This document shows, in pieces, positions 1 to 7,654 of a DNA stretch of 64,000 nt. Where the stretch lies: positions 265,114-329,113 of the forward strand of contig NZ_PPXQ01000004.1 in the NCBI RefSeq assembly GCF_004798585.1. The letters are read 5' to 3'. This DNA is from Massilia sp. Mn16-1_5. GTDB taxonomy: Bacteria > Pseudomonadota > Gammaproteobacteria > Burkholderiales > Burkholderiaceae_D. The notes beneath the pieces were generated by a model. That model had not been told where the DNA came from and did no database searches. It was given only the letters and a program-made list of their open reading frames with translations. A program made the translations under genes and the position numbers. Each line of letters opens with the position of its first letter. Positions within the stretch are counted from its first letter, which is position 1.

Positions 1-911
1 TCCTTGAAATTGGCCACGACCCACAGGGTGTCGGGCACGAGGAAGAGCAGTTGCGAGCCGGCGGTGACGTACTGGCCGCGGCGCACGCTCGCCTCGCTGA
101 CCTGGCCGTCGCGCGGGGCGCGGATCACGGTGTTGGCGAGGTCGATCTTCGCCAGTTCGACCTGGGCCTGGGCGATGCGGACCTGGGCTTCCAGGCCGCC
201 GCGTGAGACCGTCGTGCCCTTCACACGCTGCTGCGAGATCTCGATCTCGGCCTGGGCTTTCAGTACATTGGCCGCCGCGAGGCGCGCCGTGGTGCGCACG
301 CGGTCACGTTCGTTGAGCGAGACCGAGCCGCGTTCGGCCAGTTCGTCCACGCGCGCCTGCTCGGCGCGGGACCGGGCCTGCTCGGCCTGCGCCGCCGCCA
401 GGTTGGCGCGCGCGGAGCCGACGGTGGCCGTGTTCTGGGCCTGCGTCTGCTCGGCGTTGTTCAGGGCGGCGGTCGCATTCTCGACCTGGGCCTCGGCCGC
501 GCGTACCCGCTCGCGGTAGATGCGGTCGTCGATGCGCAGCAGTTCCTGGCCGGCCTTTACATACTGGTAGTCCTTGACCAGCACCTCGCTCACGTAGCCG
601 TTGACCTGGGGCGCCAGCACCGTGATCGCGCCGCGCACGTAGGCGTTGTCGGTGCTGACCCGGTTCGTGTTGAAGGGACCCAGGTGCCAGGCCCACATGA
701 TGAGGGCGATGCCGACCGCGGCGACGACGACCATGATGCCGACCGAGGCCGGGGTGGCGCGGATCTTTTTCGGCGGCGCTTCGGGCTGCGTGCTTGCTGC
801 GGACGGGCCGCTCGGCGCGGCGCGTGCGCTGTCGTCGGAGTCGGTCGGGGCCGGTGGATTGGCTGCGGCAGCCTCGATCTCTTCTCGGGTGGGTGGTTGC
901 TGGCTAGTCAT
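1..911 (-). CDS. HlyD/EmrA-family membrane fusion protein (3' end outside window)
   Basis: Periplasmic adaptor of a drug or small-molecule efflux pump, linking an inner-membrane MFS pump to an outer-membrane channel. Reading leftward from the ATG at 909-911, the protein has a Pro/Ala-rich cytoplasmic N-terminus, one transmembrane helix (about residues 55-75), a biotinyl-lipoyl-like segment (STDNAYVRGAITVLAPQVNG) and a long Ala/Gln/Glu-rich alpha-helical hairpin with many RAEQA/AQAE heptads. It then returns to a second lipoyl half (VIRAPRDGQVSEASVRRGQY), the EmrA pattern. About 303 codons are present and the C-terminus lies beyond base 1. It starts 5 nt downstream of the stop of the MFS gene, so the two are almost certainly co-transcribed behind the TetR gene. 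The substrate is unknown. Confidence 0.9.
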   Translation of the reverse strand, partial: MTSQQPPTREEIEAAAANPPAPTDSDDSARAAPSGPSAASTQPEAPPKKIRATPASVGIMVVVAAVGIALIMWAWHLGPFNTNRVSTDNAYVRGAITVLAPQVNGYVSEVLVKDYQYVKAGQELLRIDDRIYRERVRAAEAQVENATAALNNAEQTQAQNTATVGSARANLAAAQAEQARSRAEQARVDELAERGSVSLNERDRVRTTARLAAANVLKAQAEIEISQQRVKGTTVSRGGLEAQVRIAQAQVELAKIDLANTVIRAPRDGQVSEASVRRGQYVTAGSQLLFLVPDTLWVVANFK

Positions 912-916
912 GCGCG

Positions 917-2584
917 TCAGGATGAGGGAGCGCCGGGTGGCGCCGGGTTGGTCGAAAGGGCGGCTGCGCGGCGGTCGCGGATCGCGGCGCGGGTCGCCAC
1001 GAACAGGGACCAGAACAGGAACAGCAGGGCCAGCACGCCGCTCACGGCGAAGACGTCGTTGTAGGCCCGCACGTTCGCTTCGCGCCGCGTGATCTGGCCC
1101 AGCAGGGCCGCTCCCTGCGCCGCGCGCAGAGCCGGATCGGCAATCGTGCCGCGGTAGATTCCGCCCTGCAGCTGCAGGCGCTGGGCGACTTGCGGGTCGG
1201 CGGGATTCAGTTGCGACACCAGGTCGCTGGAATACACCTGTTCGCGGTGCAGCTGGTAGGTGGACAGCAGGGCCGAGCCGCTCAGGCCACCGAGAGTCTG
1301 GGTCATCGACAGCACGACCGTGAAGGTGATCACGTAGTTGGGTCCGAACTTGAGCGCCTGGGTGATCCCGAGCAGGACCAGGGGCCCGAGGAACATGCCG
1401 CTTCCCAGCGCGACCAGGAACTGGCTGAAGTAGAAGTCCTGCGGCCGGTCCAGGCTGGTGCGTCCGTAATCGATGGCGGCCGCGGTGCCGAACAGGATAA
1501 TGGCGACGATGATCTGCGGGATCAGCGTCTTGGGGCTGAAGGTCAGCGCGCTGGCGGCGATGCCGGCGATGGTGCCGAGCAGGATCACGCCGAACAGCGG
1601 CTGCATCTGGTCCGGCCCCATGCCCAGCACCCTCAGCAGGCCGACCGCGCCGACGGTCTGCTCGGTGGTGAGAAAGCGGATCAGGAAGGCGCCGACGATG
1701 AAGCGCAGCATGGTCGGCGTGACCAGCCAGCGCGTCTGGATCAGCGGGTTCTCGCGGTGGTGCTCGATGTAGAAGGCGGCGCTGAGCAGGACCACGGCGC
1801 CGATCGCGAGATACGCGAGCCAGGGCTCGTCGAACCACCACTGCGAATAGCCCTGGGCCAGCACGGCCACCATCATCGCGGCACCGGGCGCCATCAGGGC
1901 GAAGGTGAGGAAGTCGAGCTTTTCAAACACCTTGATGTGGATGCCCGGCGGGAGTTTCAGTACCACGACCGCCGCCAGCGAACACAGGGCCAGGCCGGCC
2001 TCGAACAGATACAGGTTGTGCCACTGGCCGTAGACCAGCAGGGTCGGCGAGAGCAGCCAGGCCAGCGGCGTGGCCAGTTGCGGGATGCCGACCCCGATCA
2101 CGACCATCTTGCCGGTGTAGGCGCGCGGTGCGGCCTGCAGCATGTAGAGCATCGACAGGGTGGTGGCCGCGGCCGCCGCGAAGCCGCTGACGGCGCGCAC
2201 CGCGACCGCCATGGTGAAGCCGCCGACCAGCAGGTGCAGCACGGTGACGGCGGCGTACAGGGCCAGGCCGATCTCCGTGAACAGGCGCAGGCCGTACTGC
2301 TGGCGGAATTTGAACACCAGCAGGTTCACCGTGATGTTGACCATGATGTAGGCGGCCGGCAGCCAGGTCGCTTCCGAGGGCGTGAGGCCGAGCTGGCCCT
2401 GGATGGTGGGCAGGTTGGCCGACACCAGCGCGTTGCCCAGGCCGCCGGTGATGCCGACCAGGATCGCCACCAGCCCATAGGCCAGGCGCACGGCCGGCGT
2501 ATGGTAGGGCATCGAGGCGGAGCCGGGCAGGGTCGGCTTTTCGTGTTCCTCCCAGTTCGGCGTGGGCCGCAGCAGCTGCGCCAT
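917..2584 (-). CDS. MFS efflux transporter, DHA2/EmrB-like
   Basis: Proton-driven multidrug-type exporter of the inner membrane, 555 residues, the usual size for the 14-helix DHA2 group. After a soluble N-terminus (about 30 residues), hydrophobic helices run through the length of the protein. The first helix region ends in NALVSANLPTIQG, which matches the EmrB-type start of the fold. The ATG at 2582-2584 directly abuts the stop of the TetR gene (2585-2587), and the adaptor gene follows 5 nt after its stop. Repressor, pump and adaptor therefore form one leftward operon. No substrate can be read from the sequence. Confidence 0.88.
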   Translation of the reverse strand: MAQLLRPTPNWEEHEKPTLPGSASMPYHTPAVRLAYGLVAILVGITGGLGNALVSANLPTIQGQLGLTPSEATWLPAAYIMVNITVNLLVFKFRQQYGLRLFTEIGLALYAAVTVLHLLVGGFTMAVAVRAVSGFAAAAATTLSMLYMLQAAPRAYTGKMVVIGVGIPQLATPLAWLLSPTLLVYGQWHNLYLFEAGLALCSLAAVVVLKLPPGIHIKVFEKLDFLTFALMAPGAAMMVAVLAQGYSQWWFDEPWLAYLAIGAVVLLSAAFYIEHHRENPLIQTRWLVTPTMLRFIVGAFLIRFLTTEQTVGAVGLLRVLGMGPDQMQPLFGVILLGTIAGIAASALTFSPKTLIPQIIVAIILFGTAAAIDYGRTSLDRPQDFYFSQFLVALGSGMFLGPLVLLGITQALKFGPNYVITFTVVLSMTQTLGGLSGSALLSTYQLHREQVYSSDLVSQLNPADPQVAQRLQLQGGIYRGTIADPALRAAQGAALLGQITRREANVRAYNDVFAVSGVLALLFLFWSLFVATRAAIRDRRAAALSTNPAPPGAPSS

Positions 2585-3133
2585 CTAGCGTCCCTTGGCC
2601 ACCGGCTGCAGGCCGCCGTCGACCAGTTCGAGTGCGCGCCGTACCAGCGTGCGGCGCTTGGCGGGCGTGCCGCCGCGTAGCGCTGCGCCCAGCATGCCGC
2701 AGACCAGCACGAGGTCGGTGGCGCGCAGGTCGGGCCGGCAGGTCTTGCTCTTCAGGGCCGCCGCCAGCGGCGCCTTGAACAGGCGCGCCAGCCGTTCGCG
2801 CGCCGCTTGCGCCGCCGGATGGCCGGGCTCCAGCGCGCGCCAGTAATCGGCGATCGCCGGCCCGGCGGCCAGGTTGAGCCCGACCTGCTCGACCAGGCCG
2901 GCCAGGTCGTGCGCCGGCGCCGCCGCTTCCAGCGCGGCCATGGCACGCTCGAACAGGGCCTCGACCAGGGCCGCGCGGTCGGGGAAGTTACGGTACAGGG
3001 TCGCGCGCCCGACGCCGGCGCGCATGACGACCAGGTCGAGCGGCGCGGTGATGCCGTACTCGGAGAACACCGCGTCGGCGGCATCGAGGATCTGGTCGCG
3101 CCGCAGGGCGGCATCGGAGCGCAGTAGGGTCAT
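2585..3133 (-). CDS. TetR-family transcriptional regulator of the efflux operon
   Basis: Likely local repressor of the EmrAB-type pump. The ATG at 3131-3133 gives a 182-residue protein beginning MTLLRSDAALRRDQIL. An open frame continues upstream to 3316, but it runs through the intergenic palindromes at 3231-3291 and is not expected to be coding. The N-terminal helix-turn-helix is typical of TetR (AADAVFSEYGITAPLDLVVM, then GVGRATLYRNFPDRAALVEA). The C-terminal half is an Ala/Leu-rich ligand-binding helical domain. It is first in a leftward operon with the pump and adaptor, abutting the pump gene with no gap. That arrangement fits autorepression relieved by an effector of the pump (inference). 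Confidence 0.88.
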   Translation of the reverse strand: MTLLRSDAALRRDQILDAADAVFSEYGITAPLDLVVMRAGVGRATLYRNFPDRAALVEALFERAMAALEAAAPAHDLAGLVEQVGLNLAAGPAIADYWRALEPGHPAAQAARERLARLFKAPLAAALKSKTCRPDLRATDLVLVCGMLGAALRGGTPAKRRTLVRRALELVDGGLQPVAKGR

Positions 3134-3230
3134 GGTATCTGGACACCGTTGTCCGGTTGAGAGCCGGTCACCAGAATACTGCGATGCGCCCGGGGCGAGC
3201 GCACGGGTGGGAGGAATGGATACGTCGTAC

Positions 3231-3291
3231 CGCGTGGGCATGAATGCCCACCCTACAACGGCGACCGTAGGGGGGCATTCATGCCCACGCG
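3231..3291. repeat. Paired-palindrome (REP/BIME-like) element, copy 1
   Basis: Two inverted arms of about 25 bases (3231-3256 and 3267-3291) differ by a single-base indel and flank a 10-base loop. Each arm contains its own small palindrome GGGCATGAATGCCC. The inner ends carry the CCCTAC / GTAGGG core shared with the elements near 21.3, 48.0 and 56.0 kb. It lies between the TetR start (3133) and the stop of the amino-acid permease (3341), both on the minus strand. Confidence 0.8.
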
Positions 3292-3340
3292 GATCAACGA
3301 AGCGACGGCGCCGCACGCAACAGCGCCAGAAACAGACGCG

Positions 3341-4699
3341 TTACGTCTGTTTCAATGCCGCGATCCGCCGCTGGCGCAAGGCATACCCGATGCACAGCAC
3401 CACCAGCCACACCGGAATCAGGTACACCGACAGGCGCATCCCCGGCGTCATGTACATGATCGCCGTGATCCCCGCCAGGAAGGCCAGGCACAGCCAGTTC
3501 GCCAGCGGGTAGAACGGACTCGGAAACTGCGAGCGCGTGCCGGCTTTCGCGCGGCGAAAGCGCAGGTGCACCAGCGAGATCGTGGCCCAGTTGATGATCA
3601 GGCCCGACACCGCCAGCCCCATCATCATGCCGAAGGCCTCGGCCGGCAGGAAGTAGTTCACGGCGATGCAGGCGAAGGTCGCCAGCGCCGAGACGCCCAG
3701 CGCGGCCAGCGGTACGCCGCTGCCCGAGAGCTTCATCAGGAAGCGCGGCGCGTTGCCCTGCGCCGCCAGGCCGTAGAGCATGCGCGTGTTGGCGTACACG
3801 CCGCTGTTGTAGACCGAGAGCGCGGCGGTCAGCACGACGATGTTCAGGATGGTCGCCACCGCATTGCTGTTCAGCGCCGCGAAGATCAGGACGAAGGGGC
3901 TGCCGCCGCTGACGACCTTCTGCCAGGGGTAGAGCGAGAGCAGGATGAACAGGGCGCCGATATAGAAGATCAGCACGCGGTAGAGCGCCTGGTTGGTCGC
4001 GCGCGGGATCGAGCGCGCCGGGTCGTCGGCTTCGGCGGCGGTGATGCCGATCAGTTCCAGGCCACCGAAGGAGAACATGATGACCGCCATCGCCATCACC
4101 AGTCCCTGCGCGCCATTCGGGAAGAAGCCGCCGTGGCGCCACAGGTTGGCCACACCCGCTTCGGGGCCGGCCGTGTTCGAGAGCAGCAGCCAGCCGCCGA
4201 ACAGGATCATGCCGATCACGGCCACCACCTTGATCACGGCAAACCAGAATTCGAGCTCGCCGAAAGCGCGCACGTTGAGCAGGCTGAAAGAATTAATAAT
4301 CAGGAAGAACACCAGCGCCGACATCCAGGTCGGCACCTCGGGAAACCAGTACTGGATGTAGATGCCGACCGCCGACAGCTCGGCCATGGTAACGAGCACG
4401 TACATCACCCAGTAATTCCAGCCCGAGATGAAGCCGGCCATGTGGCCGCCGTACTTGTCGGCGAAGTAGCTGACGGAACCGGCGACCGGTTCCTCGACCA
4501 CCAGTTCGGCCAGCTGGCGCATGATCAGGAAGGCGACCACGCCGGCGATGCCGTAGCCGAGCAGCACCGAGGGGCCGGCCATCTGGATGGTCTGGGCGAT
4601 GCCGAGGAAGAGGCCGGTGCCGATGGCGCCGCCGAGGGCGATCAGCTGGATGTGCCGGCTCTTGAGGCCGCGCCTGAGTTCTTGTTTTGGTTCCGCCAT
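3341..4699 (-). CDS. Amino-acid permease, APC superfamily (AroP/PheP/ProY-like)
   Basis: Proton-coupled amino-acid importer of the inner membrane. The ATG at 4697-4699 gives 452 residues starting MAEPKQELRRGLKSRHIQLI. A TTG 27 nt upstream would add nine residues and is less likely. The N-terminal signature GLKSRHIQLIALGGAIGTGL is characteristic of the AAT family, followed by about 12 hydrophobic helices and a conserved segment ELIGITAAEADDPARSIPRA near the middle. The length matches the family. It is monocistronic on the minus strand, between the palindromic element at 3.2 kb and the sulfur operon. Substrate specificity cannot be assigned. Confidence 0.9.
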   Translation of the reverse strand: MAEPKQELRRGLKSRHIQLIALGGAIGTGLFLGIAQTIQMAGPSVLLGYGIAGVVAFLIMRQLAELVVEEPVAGSVSYFADKYGGHMAGFISGWNYWVMYVLVTMAELSAVGIYIQYWFPEVPTWMSALVFFLIINSFSLLNVRAFGELEFWFAVIKVVAVIGMILFGGWLLLSNTAGPEAGVANLWRHGGFFPNGAQGLVMAMAVIMFSFGGLELIGITAAEADDPARSIPRATNQALYRVLIFYIGALFILLSLYPWQKVVSGGSPFVLIFAALNSNAVATILNIVVLTAALSVYNSGVYANTRMLYGLAAQGNAPRFLMKLSGSGVPLAALGVSALATFACIAVNYFLPAEAFGMMMGLAVSGLIINWATISLVHLRFRRAKAGTRSQFPSPFYPLANWLCLAFLAGITAIMYMTPGMRLSVYLIPVWLVVLCIGYALRQRRIAALKQT

Positions 4700-4756
4700 T
4701 CCGCCTGCCCAGTGTGCAAAAGTCAATGATTCTAATGCATCTGGGCATGAATTGGG

Positions 4757-5452
4757 TCAGGCCGCGTGTGCTAGTCCCAGTCGGCGGTTGGCGGGCACGG
4801 CGACGTCGATCAGCTTGGGCTGCGGCAGGTCGAGCGCCGCCATCAGGGCGATGAAGTCCTCGCGCCCCCGTCCGGCCAGGCGCGCGTTGTGGCGCTTTTC
4901 CCAGCCGATGGTCGAGACACTCTGGCCACGGTAGTCGTGTCCCGGCCAGACCCGGGTGGCGTCAGGCAGCGTGAACAGCCTGGCGTGGACGCTGTCGTAC
5001 AGGGCGCCGGCGCTGCCGCCCTGGAAGTCGGTGCGCCCGCAGCCGTCGATCAGGAGGGTGTCGCCCGTGAACAGGTTGCCGCGCCAGAGGAAGCTGACGC
5101 TGCCGGCCGTGTGGCCGGGCGTGTGCAGCACCGTGATCTGTTCGTCGCCGAAACGTACGAGCTCGCCATCCTCGAGCTGGCGGTCGGCCGGCGCGATGCC
5201 GCAGCCGCTGGGCGCGCAGGCCAGGGCGCCGGTCAGTTCGCGCAGGCGGCCGCTCGACGTGACGTGGTCGGCATGGGCGTGGGTTTCGAGCGCATAGGCC
5301 AGGCGCAGGCCGAGCCGGCGCAGGTGCGCCAGGTCGCGCTCGCAGTGGCGGTCGACCGGATCGATGATGGCCGCCTCGCCGTTTGCGGCGGCCAGGATAT
5401 ACGTGTAAGTAGACGACTCGGCGTCAAAGAGCTGGATCGGATTGATGTGCAT
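4757..5452 (-). CDS. Metallo-beta-lactamase-fold hydrolase, persulfide dioxygenase-like (Blh/ETHE1 type)
   Basis: Predicted cytoplasmic non-haem iron enzyme oxidising glutathione persulfide to sulfite plus glutathione. It has 231 residues. The metal motif THAHADH is at about residues 57-63, HTPGHTAGS follows at about 110-117 and GDTLLIDGCGRTDFQGG at about 130-146. The GCGRTDFQGG segment separates ETHE1/Blh proteins from glyoxalase II. WPGHDY near 170 supplies a further metal His. It is the last gene of the minus-strand operon with BigR-type regulator and two YeeE-type proteins, the same gene set as the known bigR/blh operons of plant-associated proteobacteria. The biochemical function is inferred from family and context. 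Confidence 0.88.
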   Translation of the reverse strand: MHINPIQLFDAESSTYTYILAAANGEAAIIDPVDRHCERDLAHLRRLGLRLAYALETHAHADHVTSSGRLRELTGALACAPSGCGIAPADRQLEDGELVRFGDEQITVLHTPGHTAGSVSFLWRGNLFTGDTLLIDGCGRTDFQGGSAGALYDSVHARLFTLPDATRVWPGHDYRGQSVSTIGWEKRHNARLAGRGREDFIALMAALDLPQPKLIDVAVPANRRLGLAHAA

Positions 5453-5491
5453 GGGGTCTCCTCGCGCGCATTGTACGGCAGCGCTGCGAGC

Positions 5492-5926
5492 TCAAGCCGT
5501 TTTTGGACTGCGCAGCCGCCAGCGCTCGACCAGTTCGAAGACGCCCATGCCAGCCACCATCGCGATCACGAAAAGCAGCGGACCCGGCAGCCCGGTGGCA
5601 AGCGAGGCCAGCGCCGGTCCCGGACAGAAGCCGGCCAGGCCCCAGCCGGCGCCGAACACCACGCTGCCGAGCACCAGCCGCCGGTCGAGCACGCCGGCGG
5701 AGGGCAGCCGCAGCGGCGTGCCGAGCAAGGCCGTGGTGCGCCGGCCGGCGAGGCGAAAGCCCACGGAGGCGACCAGGATGGCGCCACCCATGGTGAACAG
5801 CAGCGAGGGGTCCCAGTTGCCGGCCAGGTCGAGGAAGGCCAGCACCTTGGCCGGATCGGTCAGGCCGGACAGGATCAGGCCCAGGCCGAACACCAGGCCG
5901 ATGAGAAAAGCGGAGAGCAAAACCAT
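5492..5926 (-). CDS. YeeE/YedE-type membrane protein, second half (DUF6691-like)
   Basis: Small inner-membrane protein of 144 residues, start ATG 5924-5926. It contains four or so hydrophobic segments and the pattern GAGWGLAGFCPGPALASL, the conserved Cys-containing half-channel motif of YeeE/YedE sulfur-compound transporters. The first helix (AFLIGLVFGLGLILSGLTDP) has the matching GLxLSGxT-P element. It is 8 nt downstream of the other YeeE-half gene. The two probably form a heteromeric pore for a sulfur compound such as thiosulfate or persulfide sulfur, like the pmpA/pmpB pair known beside bigR. An in-frame extension to 6037 lies inside the upstream gene and was rejected. Confidence 0.82.
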   Translation of the reverse strand: MVLLSAFLIGLVFGLGLILSGLTDPAKVLAFLDLAGNWDPSLLFTMGGAILVASVGFRLAGRRTTALLGTPLRLPSAGVLDRRLVLGSVVFGAGWGLAGFCPGPALASLATGLPGPLLFVIAMVAGMGVFELVERWRLRSPKTA

Positions 5927-5934
5927 GATCGGCC

Positions 5935-6366
5935 TCAGGCGAAAACGTGGCGCAGCAGCCAGACGGTGACGAAGCCGACGGCAACGAAAGTGCAGGTAGC
6001 GGCGATCGAACGCGGCGACAGGCGCGCCATGCCGCACACGCCATGGCCGCTGGTACAGCCGGAGCCGTAGCGGGTGCCGATCCCGACCAGCAGGCCGGCG
6101 GCGAGCAACATGCCGGGGCCGGCCTCGATGTTCGGCAAGGGCAGCGGCCCGGCCATGCCCCAGACCAGGGGCGCGAGCACCAGGCCGAGCAGGAACAGCA
6201 GGCGCCAGGCGCTGTCGCCGGCGTTTGGTCGCAACAGGCCGCCGAGGATGCCGCTGATGCCGGCGACGCGGCCATTGAACAGGATCAGCAGCGCCGCCGC
6301 CAGTCCGATGAGCATGCCCCCGGCCAGCGAGGTCCAGGGTGTGAAGTGTTCCCAGGCGATGGTCAT
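5935..6366 (-). CDS. YeeE/YedE-type membrane protein, first half
   Basis: Inner-membrane protein of 143 residues with four predicted helices. The motif GIGTRYGSGCTSGHGVCGMA (about residues 95-114) is the highly conserved Cys-containing YeeE/YedE signature, and the N-terminus contains NGRVAGISGILGG. The start codon overlaps the stop of the BigR-type gene by 4 nt (6363-6366), showing translational coupling. Together with the following 144-residue protein it makes up the two halves that are fused in E. coli YeeE. Probable role: moving a reduced sulfur compound across the inner membrane for the persulfide dioxygenase or the reverse (inference from the bigR operon model). Confidence 0.84.
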   Translation of the reverse strand: MTIAWEHFTPWTSLAGGMLIGLAAALLILFNGRVAGISGILGGLLRPNAGDSAWRLLFLLGLVLAPLVWGMAGPLPLPNIEAGPGMLLAAGLLVGIGTRYGSGCTSGHGVCGMARLSPRSIAATCTFVAVGFVTVWLLRHVFA

Positions 6367-6695
6367 GACGTTTCTCCTTCCCGCTTTGGACAGTACAAGT
6401 CGTACAAGGTGCGCATCACGGCCAGCGCCTCGAGGCTGGCGATCGTATAGAACACCTGCTTGCCTTCGCGCCGGGTCTGCACCATGCCTTCGTCGCGCAG
6501 CACGCCGAGCTGCTGCGAGAGGGTCGGCTGGACGATGCCGAGCGCCGCCTCGAGTTCGCCCACATTGTGTTCACCCTCGGCCAGCTTGCACAGCAACAGC
6601 ATGCGGTCGGGATTGGACAGGACTTTGAGCAGGGCGCGGGCGCGCTCGGCGGCGGCGCGCATGGCGCCCAGGTCGAGGGAGTCGGATGGTTTCAC
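6363..6695 (-). CDS. bigR: ArsR/BigR-family persulfide-responsive repressor
   Basis: Winged-helix repressor of 110 residues, GTG start at 6693-6695. An internal ATG at 6660-6662 is an alternative start. The recognition helix region is QPTLSQQLGVLRDEGMV. Two cysteines, C36 (in LLLCKL) and C102 (in YDLYCP), lie where BigR/SqrR proteins carry the pair that forms a disulfide or tetrasulfide link on exposure to persulfide. The canonical ArsR metal-site motif ELCVCDL is absent. It is first gene of the operon and overlaps the next by 4 nt. An AT-rich dyad lies just upstream. The family assignment is strong; the inducer is inferred. Confidence 0.86.
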   Translation of the reverse strand: MKPSDSLDLGAMRAAAERARALLKVLSNPDRMLLLCKLAEGEHNVGELEAALGIVQPTLSQQLGVLRDEGMVQTRREGKQVFYTIASLEALAVMRTLYDLYCPKREGETS

Positions 6696-6720
6696 GGTCG
6701 GCAGGCATTGTTATGCAAGC

Positions 6721-6760
6721 CGATATTCTATCACCAGATAATCTATCGGGTGATATATCG
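6721..6760 (-). promoter_or_regulatory. AT-rich dyad, probable BigR operator/promoter
   Basis: A markedly AT-rich stretch in a G+C-rich background, 26 nt upstream of the bigR start. It contains TATCACC (6729-6735) and GGTGATA (6749-6755), perfect inverted arms of 7 bases separated by 13. The spacer holds a second small palindrome GATA-ATC-TATC (6737-6747). The position fits an operator overlapping the leftward promoter. The TlpA gene stop at 6773 lies just beyond it. Confidence 0.6.
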
Positions 6761-6772
6761 TTGCCGAGTCCG

Positions 6773-7585
6773 CTAAGGGGCGCCGCGCAAGGCCTTCATC
6801 TGTTCGTCCAGCCCCGCGCGCGAGATTTCTCCCGCGTGGCGCGCGGCCAGCATGCCATGGCGGTCGTAGAACAGCGTGGTCGGATAGCCGGGCGCGCCTA
6901 CCGTGCGCGCCGTGCTGAGCAGCCGATCGAGCACGACGTTGGGCAGGGCCAGCCCGCCTTCTTCGAGGTAGCTGCGGACGGCCTGCGCTTCCTCGCCGGT
7001 GTTGACGAACACGAACTGCACATCGGGATTGGCCGCCTGCGCCGCCGCCATGGCCGGCATTTCGCGCCGGCAGGGCGGGCACCAGGTGGCCCAGATATTC
7101 AGGACGACCGGCTTTCCTTTCAGTTCGGGCAGGCGCAGCGTGCCGCCGTCCAGGCGCTGCAGCACGAGGTCGGGCAGAGGCGTGCTGGCCGGCTGGCTGG
7201 CCTTGATGGCGAAGCCGGCGCCGGCCCAGACCAGGATGCCGGCCAGCGCCGAAGCCAGCAAGGGCCGGCGCAGGGCGGCGTCGCGCCGCGTCTGCTCGAA
7301 ACCGACGGCGCAGGCCACCAGCAGCCCGGCATAGGCGACAAAGCCACCGTCGCGGATGTCGAGCATGCTCAACGGCGCTTCGAGGTAGGGGTCGAGGTGC
7401 TTCAGGACGAAGGCGGCGCGCGCGGCGACGAAACCCCACAGCGTCATGCGCCACAGGGCCGGGCCGGCATCGACGCCGCGCCGGCGCAGCCAGAACCAGG
7501 CGGCGGCATTCGCCACGCCGAGCGCGGCGAGCGGGCTCAGTACCCGCAGGGGCAGGACCAGGGGTCCGAGGTTGATGGCATCCAC
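6773..7585 (-). CDS. Membrane-anchored TlpA-family thiol:disulfide oxidoreductase
   Basis: Protein of 270 residues in two parts. The first 130 residues contain three or four hydrophobic segments with an LGT-like look (DGGFVAYAGLLVA near 79-91). The rest is a periplasmic thioredoxin fold with active site WCPPC (168-172), preceded by KGKPVVLNIWAT and followed by the cis-proline region PGYPTTLFYD. Likely role: reducing periplasmic cysteines, for example on copper chaperones or c-type cytochromes. It reads toward the bigR promoter region on the same strand, so it could be read through into the operon, though the operator lies between. The partner is unknown. Confidence 0.85.
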   Translation of the reverse strand: MDAINLGPLVLPLRVLSPLAALGVANAAAWFWLRRRGVDAGPALWRMTLWGFVAARAAFVLKHLDPYLEAPLSMLDIRDGGFVAYAGLLVACAVGFEQTRRDAALRRPLLASALAGILVWAGAGFAIKASQPASTPLPDLVLQRLDGGTLRLPELKGKPVVLNIWATWCPPCRREMPAMAAAQAANPDVQFVFVNTGEEAQAVRSYLEEGGLALPNVVLDRLLSTARTVGAPGYPTTLFYDRHGMLAARHAGEISRAGLDEQMKALRGAP

Positions 7586-7654
7586 AGCGCTCTCCCGTGT
7601 TCGCCGGCACCGGCGGTCAGCTGAGGAGAATAACTCAGCAGTATTAACGGAAGA

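Noticed and set aside
1190..2680. Long open frame on the plus strand opposite the MFS gene
   Set aside because: Antisense frame of a high-G+C gene; the Gln/His/Arg/Asp-rich composition is a codon-bias artefact and there is no family signature.
3134..3316. N-terminal extension of the TetR gene
   Set aside because: It would translate through the paired palindromes at 3231-3291; the internal ATG at 3133 gives a normal TetR N-terminus.
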